Shown here piece after piece: positions 16,894-24,543 of a stretch of 64,000 nucleotides of DNA. Each line of letters starts with the position of its first letter. Position 1 is the first letter of the stretch. The DNA is taken from the NCBI GenBank assembly GCA_963796155.1, contig CAWCKT010000048.1, forward strand, positions 72,127-136,126. Direction: 5' to 3'. Origin of the DNA: AP-15 sp963796155. Its GTDB lineage: Bacteria; Pseudomonadota; Alphaproteobacteria; ATCC43930; CGMCC-115725. The notes below the pieces were generated by a model. That model made no database searches, was not told the origin of the DNA, and saw only the letters and a list, made by a program, of their open reading frames with translations. Made by a program: the position numbers and the translations under genes.

Positions 16894-17271
16894 CTAGGTA
16901 CCCGAGGACTCCTCGTTCTGCACAAGGGTGCCGATCAACCGGAGGAGTTCCAGATGCTCGGGGCCTTGTCCGCCGCCACGGCTCAGAAACGCGCCAATCT
17001 CAACCTCGGTCACCTTCCCTCCCGATGCGGGATTGGGTTCGTGCCTGACCAATGGCCGTGCCTGGTCCGGGCCGGAAACGAGATACCAGCGATCTCCGTT
17101 TGCGCTTCGATACAACTCCCGTCCGCCGAACGACCCCACCTCCCGTGCGCTAACCAGCTGTCCATCGACTGGCAGAGCAATATTTCCTGCTGTGTCTGGC
17201 GCAGGGCAATCGTAAATGCGAAAGCGCTTCACCGAACCGTCCGAACCCTTCAACTCGACATCGTATGTCAT
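16894..17271 (-). CDS. Hypothetical protein
   Basis: A 125-residue soluble protein starting MTYDVELKGSDGSVKRFRIY. The predicted fold is mostly beta in the first 80 residues with an acidic helical tail. No named domain is recognised; proteins of similar look occur in rhizobial genomes. Its composition is natural for a real protein. It lies between the receiver gene and the selC region, with no close operon partner. Confidence 0.6.
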   Translation of the reverse strand: MTYDVELKGSDGSVKRFRIYDCPAPDTAGNIALPVDGQLVSAREVGSFGGRELYRSANGDRWYLVSGPDQARPLVRHEPNPASGGKVTEVEIGAFLSRGGGQGPEHLELLRLIGTLVQNEESSGT

Positions 17272-17471
17272 AGTCTACCTACCACCATCGTCAGCCGCAT
17301 GTTCAAGGACGGAACTCCTCCATAATGAGGCAACGCCGACCTTCTCGGGAGGGTTCCGGCGTACCGATAGGCTCACGGGTAGCGGCCGCAGAAGCTCGTT
17401 CCCGGTTTCGAGAACCTGGTTTTCAGACCGGGAACACATTATTCGGCGGAGTCGGGCCACCACCACGGCAA

Positions 17472-17500
17472 TTGACTATCATCGAAGACCGGAGAATTCT
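17472..17500 (+). promoter_or_regulatory. Putative selC promoter
   Basis: TTGACT (17472-17477) and AATTCT (17495-17500) have a 17-bp spacer, ending 7 nt before the tRNA 5' end. The -35 is a good match to the sigma-70 consensus and the -10 a poor one (3 of 6). The -10 lies inside a perfect palindrome. Confidence 0.4.
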
Positions 17501-17504
17501 CCGG
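17489..17504. promoter_or_regulatory. Perfect 16-bp palindrome just upstream of selC
   Basis: CCGGAGAATTCTCCGG is fully self-complementary. It covers the putative -10 and ends 3 nt before the tRNA. It may be an operator, or a hairpin if transcription starts further upstream. Confidence 0.45.
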
Positions 17505-17507
17505 CTC

Positions 17508-17598
17508 GGAAGAGTATCGGCCCCGGTGGGTCGCGCGGACTTCAAATCCGTTGGAGGGCGCCCGGCGTCCTCGGTAGGTTCGACTCCTGCCTCTTCCG
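17508..17598 (+). tRNA. selC: Selenocysteine tRNA, anticodon TCA
   Basis: The sequence folds as a tRNA(Sec). Acceptor GGAAGAG pairs with CTCTTCC. The D arm has the extended 6-bp stem with a CGGT loop. The anticodon stem-loop has CTTCAAA with TCA at 17542-17544. The long variable arm pairs over 8 bp (GAGGGCGC / GCGTCCTC). The T arm is GTAGG TTCGACT CCTGC. The discriminator is G, and no CCA is encoded (GCTT follows). The acceptor plus T branch totals 12 bp (7+5) rather than the 13 bp (8+5) of Escherichia coli tRNA(Sec). SelA and SelB, which use this tRNA, are encoded at the start of the window. Confidence 0.93.
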
Positions 17599-17633
17599 CT
17601 TCTTACTTGCGCCCACCGCACAGAGCGCTTGTG

Positions 17634-18542
17634 TCAGTTCCTGGTATCTACGGAAATTGTCGTCGACATCTGGTGCTCGCCGTTCTGAGGGAGCAGCACC
17701 TCGTTGTCGGCGATATTCCCGGCCTCGACGCAAACCATCCCACGCCACACCGGGTCGCCGAGATCGGCCATGGCGGCTGCTTTCTCGACCCAGGGATTCC
17801 AGACCACGGTCGAGGCGGCGCCGTCCTTCTCGATGGCGACGCGGCGCCGCCACCCGCGATCTTCGATGAGGCAGCGCGTTGGCGTATCGAGGTAGACGCG
17901 GTCGGTCTCCCCCGTGATGGTGACGAGGTCGGTGGTCTGCGGCTTGCGCCGTGCCGCGTCGGTCTTGTCGATGTAGGTAGTGCCCGCAAGCCCGGAGATC
18001 GCGATATCGCTGATGCCGGAGATCGCGAAGTAGGTGTGCAGCGCCTCCTCGAAGACGATCCGATGCCTCGCGCGGTTCTGCACGGCGAGCCGCAATGAAA
18101 GGGTCTGTGCGAAGGTCACGGTGTAAATCGCGCGAAACGGCTCCGGCCAGATCGTCGAGCCGACATCGCCGTCCGTCAGACTGAGGGTCATCGTCAGCGA
18201 CTTGCTCCCCGCGGTTTCGACCCCGTCGAGGTTCCACATCGCGGTGCGCGCGAAGCCGTGCTGTGGCGCCACGGGCGCGTGCCGACTGGGGCCGAACCAT
18301 GGGAATATGATCGGGATGCCGCCGCGGATCGCCTTGCTTGGCTCAAGTGCGCTCTTCGGGCTGATAAAGAGGACTGGCCGCTCGTCCCGGGGCTGCCAGG
18401 CGGTCACCTGCGCCCCCTGTAGGTAGAGTTCGCCCACGACATCGTCGAGCGAGATCGCGGCCTTGACCAGCCCGTGTTCCGTACTGACGAATTCTAGAAC
18501 GCCGGCGATGCCGAATTCGGTCGCGAGTTCCTCGGCACGCAT
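17634..18542 (-). CDS. D-hexose-6-phosphate mutarotase (YeaD-like, aldose 1-epimerase family)
   Basis: A 302-residue beta-sandwich enzyme expected to interconvert anomers of glucose-6-phosphate-type sugars. Recognisable family stretches are RGGIPIIFPWFG, PQHGFARTAMW (with the catalytic His), FEEALHTYF and WNPWVEKAAAMADLG, followed by the C-terminal VCVEAGN. The start ATG at 18542 has AAGGAAAGGAAC upstream. It is the last gene of a leftward cluster (21517 to 17634), and its stop lies 35 bp from the selC 3' end on the opposite strand. Confidence 0.88.
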   Translation of the reverse strand: MRAEELATEFGIAGVLEFVSTEHGLVKAAISLDDVVGELYLQGAQVTAWQPRDERPVLFISPKSALEPSKAIRGGIPIIFPWFGPSRHAPVAPQHGFARTAMWNLDGVETAGSKSLTMTLSLTDGDVGSTIWPEPFRAIYTVTFAQTLSLRLAVQNRARHRIVFEEALHTYFAISGISDIAISGLAGTTYIDKTDAARRKPQTTDLVTITGETDRVYLDTPTRCLIEDRGWRRRVAIEKDGAASTVVWNPWVEKAAAMADLGDPVWRGMVCVEAGNIADNEVLLPQNGEHQMSTTISVDTRN

Positions 18543-18568
18543 TGGTGTTCCTTTCCTTGAGGAGGGAT

Positions 18569-18799
18569 CTATTCGACGCCGAGTTTTTGCAGCTCTGCCC
18601 GCATCGTCGTAAGCCGGCGTTCGAGGATAGTGACGATCCGGTCGCCAATCTCCGCCGCCGTGAGGGTGGTTCGGTTTATCAGGCCACGCCTACTATAGAT
18701 TTCATCTTGGGTGCCGACGATCACCTCATTGGCATTGCGATACACAGCGATAAGGCGCTCGGTCTCCTCGATCTGTTTTCTCAGTTCATCGGTGGTCAT
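18569..18799 (-). CDS. Small coiled-coil hypothetical protein
   Basis: A 76-residue, charged, helical protein starting MTTDELRKQIEETERLIAVY and ending ELQKLGVE, with heptad-like spacing at both ends. The ATG at 18799 begins the part with natural composition; the longer upstream frame is antisense-like filler. It is tightly packed between the dehydrogenase (22 bp) and mutarotase (26 bp) genes, consistent with an operon. Function unknown. Confidence 0.65.
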   Translation of the reverse strand: MTTDELRKQIEETERLIAVYRNANEVIVGTQDEIYSRRGLINRTTLTAAEIGDRIVTILERRLTTMRAELQKLGVE

Positions 18800-18821
18800 G
18801 AGTTGGTTTCCATAGCGGTGC

Positions 18822-19994
18822 TCAGCTCGCGAAGTCGAGGATTTCGCGTACCTGCTCCGGCCCGGGGATAGGGCGCGGATTGCGAGGAACCCAGGGCGTG
18901 GCCATCGCCGCCTCGGCGATGCGCACGAAGCTCTCGGGCCCGATCTGCACCGCGCCGAGGCTGCGCGGCATCCCGAGACCGGCGATAAAGGCATCGAGTA
19001 CCGCGTCGGCGTCCTCGCCGGGATGGCCCATCGCAGCCGCGACGAGCGCTTGGCGCTCCGCATTGACCGGCTTGTTCCAGCGCATCACTGCCGGCAGCAT
19101 GATGCAGGAGGTGTGCCCGTGCGGGATGTCGAACACCGCGCCGAGCACATAGCCGATGCCATGGCTGGCACCCATCGGCACACCGGCCGCGAGCGGCCCC
19201 ATCGACAGCCACGAGCCCATCTGGCAATCGAGGCGGGCCTGCAGGTCGCCCGGATCGGCCTTGACCCGAGGCAAACCGCGGCTCAGCAGCGCGAGACCGT
19301 GCAAGGCCTGCGCATCCGAATAGGGGTTAGCCTCGCCCGAGCAGATGCCCTCGACGCAGTGATCGACCGCGCGGATGCCAGTCGACAGCCATAGCCATTC
19401 CGGGGTGTGCACGGTGATGGCCGGGTCGAGCATCACAATGCGCGGGATGATCTGCGAATGGCGGAACAGTTCCTTGACCCGGCTCCGCTCGTCGGTGACC
19501 CCGGAGATGGCGCTGAACTCTCCCGCCGAGAGGGTCGTCGGCACCGTGATCTGCCGCACTATGGGCGGGTTGCAGTGTGGGGGCTCGAGCGCGCCGTCCG
19601 GCCCCTTCACCGGGCGGTAAGCGTCGAGCGCCTCCGTGGTGCGGATATCGTTCGCCAGGCACAATTGCACCGCTTTGGCGCCATCTGTGACAGAGCCGCC
19701 GCCGATCGTCGCGATCAGGTCTGCTCCCGCCTCGCGCGCCGCCGCTGCGGCCTCGATCACGGCGTGCCGCGGTGTATGCGGCCGCATCCGGTCAAAAATG
19801 CCGGCAAGCCGGTTGCCGAGGGCCTGTCGCACCTTCGCGACCTCATCTGTCGTGCGGTTGAGCGTGCCGCTCACCATCAGCAAAACCCGCTCGGCGCCGA
19901 GCCGCCGCGTCTCCTCGGCGATCGCATCGGCGGCGGGCTTGCCGAACACTACCGCCTCCATCTCGCCAAACGCGACCCGTCCCGACGGCAGCAT
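18822..19994 (-). CDS. Iron-containing alcohol dehydrogenase / maleylacetate reductase-like enzyme
   Basis: A 390-residue NAD(P)-dependent, metal-dependent dehydrogenase of group III. The nucleotide-binding part has IATIGGGSVTDGAKAV and PTTLSAGEFSAISG; the metal-site half has DHCVEG, GASHGIGYVLG and IPHGHTSCIMLPAVMRWN, supplying the His ligands. This pattern fits the maleylacetate reductase branch, but the substrate cannot be read from sequence. The start at 19994 is chosen because GGGGAGGAGGAGC lies immediately before it. Downstream of two ABM-like exported proteins in the same direction. Confidence 0.88.
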   Translation of the reverse strand: MLPSGRVAFGEMEAVVFGKPAADAIAEETRRLGAERVLLMVSGTLNRTTDEVAKVRQALGNRLAGIFDRMRPHTPRHAVIEAAAAAREAGADLIATIGGGSVTDGAKAVQLCLANDIRTTEALDAYRPVKGPDGALEPPHCNPPIVRQITVPTTLSAGEFSAISGVTDERSRVKELFRHSQIIPRIVMLDPAITVHTPEWLWLSTGIRAVDHCVEGICSGEANPYSDAQALHGLALLSRGLPRVKADPGDLQARLDCQMGSWLSMGPLAAGVPMGASHGIGYVLGAVFDIPHGHTSCIMLPAVMRWNKPVNAERQALVAAAMGHPGEDADAVLDAFIAGLGMPRSLGAVQIGPESFVRIAEAAMATPWVPRNPRPIPGPEQVREILDFAS

Positions 19995-20046
19995 TTGCTC
20001 CTCCTCCCCGGTGCTTAGCAAAGATCGGCGAAATTGCCCGCAGCAA

Positions 20047-20784
20047 CTAGTCGACAACCTCGTACAGGCGCTGGTCGTAAAGATTACCGCGCGCCGGCAT
20101 CACCGTGGCCGCTCGGAACTCGCACGTAGGAGCGGCTGTTTCATAGTCGTCAAAGGCTTTCTTGCTCGCCCACACGGCCACCACCGAAAAGTGGTTCGCA
20201 TGCGGGGCGGGCTCCTGGTAGATGTCGTAGCGCAGTACGCCCTCCTCCTTCGCGCTCGCTTCGGCGAGCCGCCTGACCGCGGGCTGGGCGAGATTGGCGA
20301 ACGTGGGCAAGAAGTCGATGTGCTCCACCATGTAGAGCGCACCGCTGGGCCGCCCGGTCTGCGCCGGACCTGTCGCAAATGTGTGCAGCACGTGTTGATT
20401 GGGCGGGCTGTTGCGGATGGCCTTCAGTGCCTCCTCGAATTGCGCCGTAGACATGGCCTTCTGATGGGCGTCAAAGGCCGATTGGTCCTTCCAGCCCTCG
20501 ACAATGGCGAAGCGATTGGGGCGGTCCGTCTCCTGCAGCACGGTGAACTCCACATTTGCCGCTTCATGGCGGCTCGATTCGCGGTATTGCTTGAGCAGGT
20601 CGACGCCTCGGCCGAGCGAGGTTGCACCGACGTCGAGATAAGTCACGGCATAGACCGGCTCGCTGACGGTTTGGCTTTGTGCAGACGAGGAGATGGCGAT
20701 GGCGAGACCGATGGCCATGGCCGGCGCCCAGGCCCCGATTGGGGCGAATGACCTCGCAGATGACAACTTCTGAACGGCGCGCAT
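20047..20784 (-). CDS. Exported protein with two ABM-like domains (paralogue 1)
   Basis: A 245-residue protein with a signal peptide (cleavage near AQS-QT). Two ferredoxin-like antibiotic-biosynthesis-monooxygenase (ABM) units follow: the first around YAVTYLDVGATSLGRGVDLL ... FAIVEGWKDQSAFDAHQ, the second around YMVEHIDFLPTFAN ... FSVVAVWASKKAFDDYE. ABM domains are cofactor-free oxygenases or isomerases of small phenolic or quinone compounds, usually cytoplasmic, so export of a double-domain form is unusual. It is about one third identical by eye to the next gene upstream. Confidence 0.75.
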   Translation of the reverse strand: MRAVQKLSSARSFAPIGAWAPAMAIGLAIAISSSAQSQTVSEPVYAVTYLDVGATSLGRGVDLLKQYRESSRHEAANVEFTVLQETDRPNRFAIVEGWKDQSAFDAHQKAMSTAQFEEALKAIRNSPPNQHVLHTFATGPAQTGRPSGALYMVEHIDFLPTFANLAQPAVRRLAEASAKEEGVLRYDIYQEPAPHANHFSVVAVWASKKAFDDYETAAPTCEFRAATVMPARGNLYDQRLYEVVD

Positions 20785-20818
20785 GATCCTATTCCTCCCG
20801 ATGGGCCATTATCGGCGG

Positions 20819-21517
20819 TCAGTTAATGAGCGCGTAGAGGCGATCGTCGAAAGGCGAGCCGAGCAGTGGCCCCACCTTGTCGCGGAATTGCCGGGCGTAA
20901 TCGGACATTTCGTAGGAATCAAACGCTTTGCGATTTTGCCACGCGGCAAAGAGGGTCATATGGCTCAACGGCGTTTTGACTGATTGGACGACGTCGTAAC
21001 GCAGATTGCCGTCGCCCTTCCGAGCGGCCTCCGCCAGCTCCTTGACGGCCGCCAAGGTTGGAACCAGTCCGGGCGGAAAGACGTCGAGATGCACCTGCAT
21101 GTAAATGGCATCGCCTCCCTGCGCTGCCCGGGCCGGCCCAACGGCGATGTCGTGATAGTCGCGCCGATCGTATGGAGCACAGGCAATGGGTTTGAGCCGA
21201 TCGCGAAACTCGGTGGTGTGGGCGGCCTTTTCATTGGCGTCATAAGCCGATTGGTCATTCCAGGTCTCATAGATCAGGAACCGATTGGACCAACCCGCCT
21301 CCTGCAGAAGAATGACACCCGCGTTTCCTGCCTGCTTGAGCGCTGCGTCGCGATATTGTTTGAGCAGCGCGATGGCCTGGTTTGCCGCGCTCGGCGCAAC
21401 GTCGAGATTTGTCACGCCATAGATGGCGCTTTCGCCGGTCTGCGCCTGTGCAGTGGAACCGGCCGTGATCACGAGCAGGAAGGCCAAACCCAATGTGTAG
21501 TTACGAACGGAAATCAT
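20819..21517 (-). CDS. Exported protein with two ABM-like domains (paralogue 2)
   Basis: A 232-residue protein with signal peptide (cleavage near AQA-QT) and the same two-unit plan: IYGVTNLDVAPSAANQAIAL ... FLIYETWNDQSAYDANE, then YMQVHLDVFPPG ... MTLFAAWQNRKAFDSYE. It ends DDRLYALIN, parallel to DQRLYEVVD in the other copy, showing that the pair arose by duplication. It is the first gene of the leftward cluster. The operon context with an iron-dependent dehydrogenase suggests oxidation and reduction of small aromatic compounds, which is inference. Confidence 0.75.
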   Translation of the reverse strand: MISVRNYTLGLAFLLVITAGSTAQAQTGESAIYGVTNLDVAPSAANQAIALLKQYRDAALKQAGNAGVILLQEAGWSNRFLIYETWNDQSAYDANEKAAHTTEFRDRLKPIACAPYDRRDYHDIAVGPARAAQGGDAIYMQVHLDVFPPGLVPTLAAVKELAEAARKGDGNLRYDVVQSVKTPLSHMTLFAAWQNRKAFDSYEMSDYARQFRDKVGPLLGSPFDDRLYALIN

Positions 21518-21778
21518 CCGCGTTTCCTCCAGCTTGGCCGCTTTTATCGGCGATTGATTTCGCCGCTAGCGCAGCGAGCTCTTTGCACAGCTCGTGGCCT
21601 GACAGATTGCGTTCAAAGCGCCCATCTTTGGTGAACCAAGTCAAGCCGAAATCCGCAGTTAGTCGGGGCTTTCGCGGGTGGTCTGCGGTCAAATTCAGGA
21701 CCTTCCACGCCAATCCGAGGCTAGCATGTGGGCCCACCCGCCGAGATCGGCTAAAGTCGCCGGCGAGTTGTCCATCCG

Positions 21779-22579
21779 ATGAGTTCGATGTTTCCACCAG
21801 GTCGAATTGTCTGCCTCACCGAAGAGACCGTCGAAACGCTTTACCTGCTGGGCGAACAGGACCGCATCGTCGGGATCTCCGGCTATGTCGTGCGCCCGCC
21901 GCAGGCTCGCCGCGAAAAGCCGCGGGTGAGTGCCTTCACCTCGGCAAATATCGACAAGATCGTGGCGCTGAAGCCTGATCTCGTCCTGACGTTTTCCGAT
22001 CTTCAAGCCAACATCGCCGCCGATCTCATCCGTCGAGGGCTCGACGTTCATGCTTTCAACCAGCGAAGCCTCGCCGAGATCCTCGACATGATCCGGATGG
22101 TCGGCGCAATGGTCTATGCGAGCGAACGGGCCCAGCAGCTTGTGGGCAGGCTCGAGGCTCGTCTGGCCGAAGTCCGACAGCGTGCGGAATGCCTGCCGCG
22201 GCAGCCGAGGGTATTTTTCGAGGAGTGGGATGAACCGCTAATCTCCGGAATTGGGTGGGTCTCAGAGCTCGTTGAGATCGCGGGCGGCATCGACATCTTC
22301 GCCGACCGTGCAGGCCGAAGTGCCGCCAAGGATCGCATCGTGACCATCGATGAGGTGGTTGCGCGAGAGCCCGATCTGATTATCGGCTCCTGGTGCGGCA
22401 AGAAGTTCCGGCCCGAGCGGGTGATGGCGCGGGCTGGCTTCGACCGAACTCCGGCGGTGCGGCACCAGGATGTATACGAGATCAAATCGTCCCTGATCTT
22501 GCAGCCCGGACCGGCAGCACTAACCGATGGTCTTGAAAACCTGCAGAAGATTGTCTGGCAGTGGGCAGGGATGACGTAA
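21779..22579 (+). CDS. BtuF-like cobalamin/iron-chelate binding protein, apparently without signal peptide
   Basis: A 266-residue protein of the periplasmic-binding superfamily type III (BtuF/FecB): RIVCLTEETVETLYLLGEQD, KPRVSAFTSANIDKIVALKP DLV pattern, the long backbone helix, and EWDEPLISGIGWVSELVEIAG, followed by EPDLIIGSWCG. This is the family of standalone cobalamin-binding proteins often found without a transporter. No signal peptide is visible at the N-terminus from this ATG. It lies divergent to the ABM gene across a 261-bp gap and overlaps the next gene start by 19 nt. Confidence 0.8.
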   Translation: MSSMFPPGRIVCLTEETVETLYLLGEQDRIVGISGYVVRPPQARREKPRVSAFTSANIDKIVALKPDLVLTFSDLQANIAADLIRRGLDVHAFNQRSLAEILDMIRMVGAMVYASERAQQLVGRLEARLAEVRQRAECLPRQPRVFFEEWDEPLISGIGWVSELVEIAGGIDIFADRAGRSAAKDRIVTIDEVVAREPDLIIGSWCGKKFRPERVMARAGFDRTPAVRHQDVYEIKSSLILQPGPAALTDGLENLQKIVWQWAGMT

Positions 22580-23397
22580 ACCGGCGCGATGGAGGCAACG
22601 CGAATGTCGAACGGGGCGCGGCAGTGGCACGCGTATTCATAACGGGGTCATCGGACGGCCTGGGTCTCGTGGCGGCCAAGCTCCTGATCGAGCAAGGCCA
22701 TGAGGTCGTCCTGCACGGGCGCAATGAGAGCCGGAGCCGCGACGCCCTCCGAGCGGCAGCCGGCGCCCAGGGAGCTGTCTGCGGGGACCTCTCCACCATC
22801 GCCGGGGCGACGACCGTAGCAGGCGAGGCCAATAAGCTCGGTCGCTTCGACGCGATAATCCACAATGCCGGCATCGGCTCCCGCGAGAGGCAGCGGGTGG
22901 AGACCGAGCCCGGAGTTCCCAGCGTCTTCGCCGTCAATGTGCTCGCGCCCTACATTCTGACGGCGCTGATCGAAAGACCCGATCGGCTGATCTATGTGAG
23001 CTCCGGCATGCATCAAAGCGTGCAGCTGCGTATCGACGACCTGCTCTGGACCAAGCGCGCTTGGAGCGGCTGGTCGGCTTACGCGGAGAGCAAGCTTTGC
23101 GATGTGCTGCTCGCATTTGCCGCCGCCCGGCGCTGGAAGAACGTCCGATCCAACGCGTTGGAGCCTGGATGGGTACCGACGAAGATGGGCGGCCCTTCAG
23201 CTCCGGGCGACCTTCGCGAGGGGTCTGTAACCCAGGCCTGGCTCGCCACGAGCGAAGACACGCTGGCGCGATCAACCGGCGAGTATTTCTATCATCAGCG
23301 CCTTCGCGCGCCGAACGCGATCGCGAACGACATCGGGACGCAGGAAGCGTTACTCGCCGAGTGCGGCCGCATCTCTGGTATCCCTCTCACCGACTGA
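22561..23397 (+). CDS. Short-chain dehydrogenase/reductase (SDR) family protein
   Basis: A Rossmann-fold oxidoreductase, up to 278 residues. The cofactor motif is RVFITGSSDGLGLVAAKLL (TGxxxGxG), the NAG motif is IIHNAGIG, and the catalytic pair is YAESK with the upstream Ser in YVSSGMHQ. The charge pattern HGRNESR after beta-2 suggests NADP(H) preference. The start is uncertain: the ATG at 22561 overlaps the previous gene, while the GTG at 22624 (VARVFITG) fits the family better. The substrate is unknown. Confidence 0.87.
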   Translation: MGRDDVNRRDGGNANVERGAAVARVFITGSSDGLGLVAAKLLIEQGHEVVLHGRNESRSRDALRAAAGAQGAVCGDLSTIAGATTVAGEANKLGRFDAIIHNAGIGSRERQRVETEPGVPSVFAVNVLAPYILTALIERPDRLIYVSSGMHQSVQLRIDDLLWTKRAWSGWSAYAESKLCDVLLAFAAARRWKNVRSNALEPGWVPTKMGGPSAPGDLREGSVTQAWLATSEDTLARSTGEYFYHQRLRAPNAIANDIGTQEALLAECGRISGIPLTD

Positions 23398-23547
23398 TCC
23401 CGGCATTGCGCCATGGCGAGTGGCGCCCCTGCGCGGTCACGGGACGGCGACCCCGCCGTAGCCTCCGCCCTGTCAGCTCTGCCGGCTAGGTCTTGCACTC
23501 GACAGTCGTCATTGCTCCGCTGGTCGGCGCGACGTTAAGCTCTTGCC

Positions 23548-24288
23548 GTGACCCTCCTGGAGCTGCGCGGCATCGGCATGGAATACGGCGCCATTCGCGC
23601 GCTCGCCGAGGTCGACTACGCCGTGGCAGCGGGCGAGATCGTCGGCCTCATCGGCGACAATGGTGCGGGCAAGTCGACATTGGTCAAGATCATCGCCGGG
23701 AATTTTCCGCCGACCCACGGGACCATGCATTTCGACGGGTGCCAGGTGCGCTTTCGCGGGCCGGAGGATGCGCGCAACGCCGGGATCGAGGTGGTCTACC
23801 AGGATCTCGCACTCGCCGACAATCTCTCGGGTGCCGCCAACGTCTTTCTCGGCCGCGAGCTGCGGCGGCGGGTCGCCGGCCTCGGCATCATGGACCACGC
23901 CGCTATGACCCGCCGCGCGGCACAGCTCTTTGCCGAGCTCAAATCGGAGACGCGGCCCGAGGCTCTCGTGCGCACCCTCTCGGGCGGCCAGCGCCAGGCC
24001 GTGGCCATCGCGCGCACGCGGCTCGCCGCGGCGAAGCTCGTGCTGCTCGACGAGCCCACGGCGTCGATCTCGGTGCGGCAGGTGGCCGAGGTCCTCGACC
24101 TGATGCGCCGCATGCGCGACCACGGCCAGTCCGTCATCTTCATCAGCCATGCCATGCCGCACATCTTCGCCGTCGCCGACCGCATAACCGTGCTGCGGCG
24201 AGGCGAGAAGGTGGCTGACAAGCCGGCCCGCGCCACCTCGCCCGAAGAGGTGACGGCGCTGATCACCGGCGCCGTCGAGCGGGCCTGA
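23548..24288 (+). CDS. Sugar-type ABC transporter ATP-binding protein
   Basis: A 246-residue single nucleotide-binding domain of the ribose/fructose importer class (FrcA-like). Walker A is GDNGAGKST, signature LSGGQRQ, Walker B VLLDEPTA, switch His in IFISHA. Length corresponds to one domain, not the double RbsA. A GTG start at 23548 matches the family start TLLELRGIGMEYG. The permease gene follows after 255 bp containing a REP-like repeat; the binding-protein gene is 3 kb downstream. Confidence 0.9.
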   Translation: MTLLELRGIGMEYGAIRALAEVDYAVAAGEIVGLIGDNGAGKSTLVKIIAGNFPPTHGTMHFDGCQVRFRGPEDARNAGIEVVYQDLALADNLSGAANVFLGRELRRRVAGLGIMDHAAMTRRAAQLFAELKSETRPEALVRTLSGGQRQAVAIARTRLAAAKLVLLDEPTASISVRQVAEVLDLMRRMRDHGQSVIFISHAMPHIFAVADRITVLRRGEKVADKPARATSPEEVTALITGAVERA

Positions 24289-24331
24289 GCGTCCGGCCCA
24301 AAATGGCGCACGTAATATCGAAGTGGTACAC

Positions 24332-24410
24332 GTCGCCCCCGCGAAAGCGGGGGCCCAGGGCAACTGCCGAGACCTTGCGGCCCTGGATTCCCGCTTTCGC
24401 GGGAATGACG
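24332..24410. repeat. REP-like palindromic repeat (full copy)
   Basis: Two hairpins, CCCCCGCGAAAGCGGGGG (24336-24353) and TCCCGCTTTCGCGGGA (24389-24404), are arranged as an inverted pair with outer arms CGTC and GACG and a CCCAGGG / CCCTGG inner pair. This is the usual design of dispersed intergenic repeats in alphaproteobacteria. A partial copy lies at 40110-40180. Confidence 0.75.
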
Positions 24411-24543
24411 AGTTACTTGCTGATATTTCGAGATTTATTCCGGGTTAGGGCCTGATGGCGGGCGCCTCGCAACCCGCGGCTGCTGCTCGCCCGCCTGCGG
24501 CCCGACAGGTGGCTCCGCGGCATGCCGCAGACCCAGACGGCCT

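Noticed and set aside
21501..21797. Possible small genes in the gap between the ABM gene and the BtuF-like gene
   Set aside because: Both strands give short frames of unconvincing composition with no ribosome binding site; treated as a divergent promoter region.
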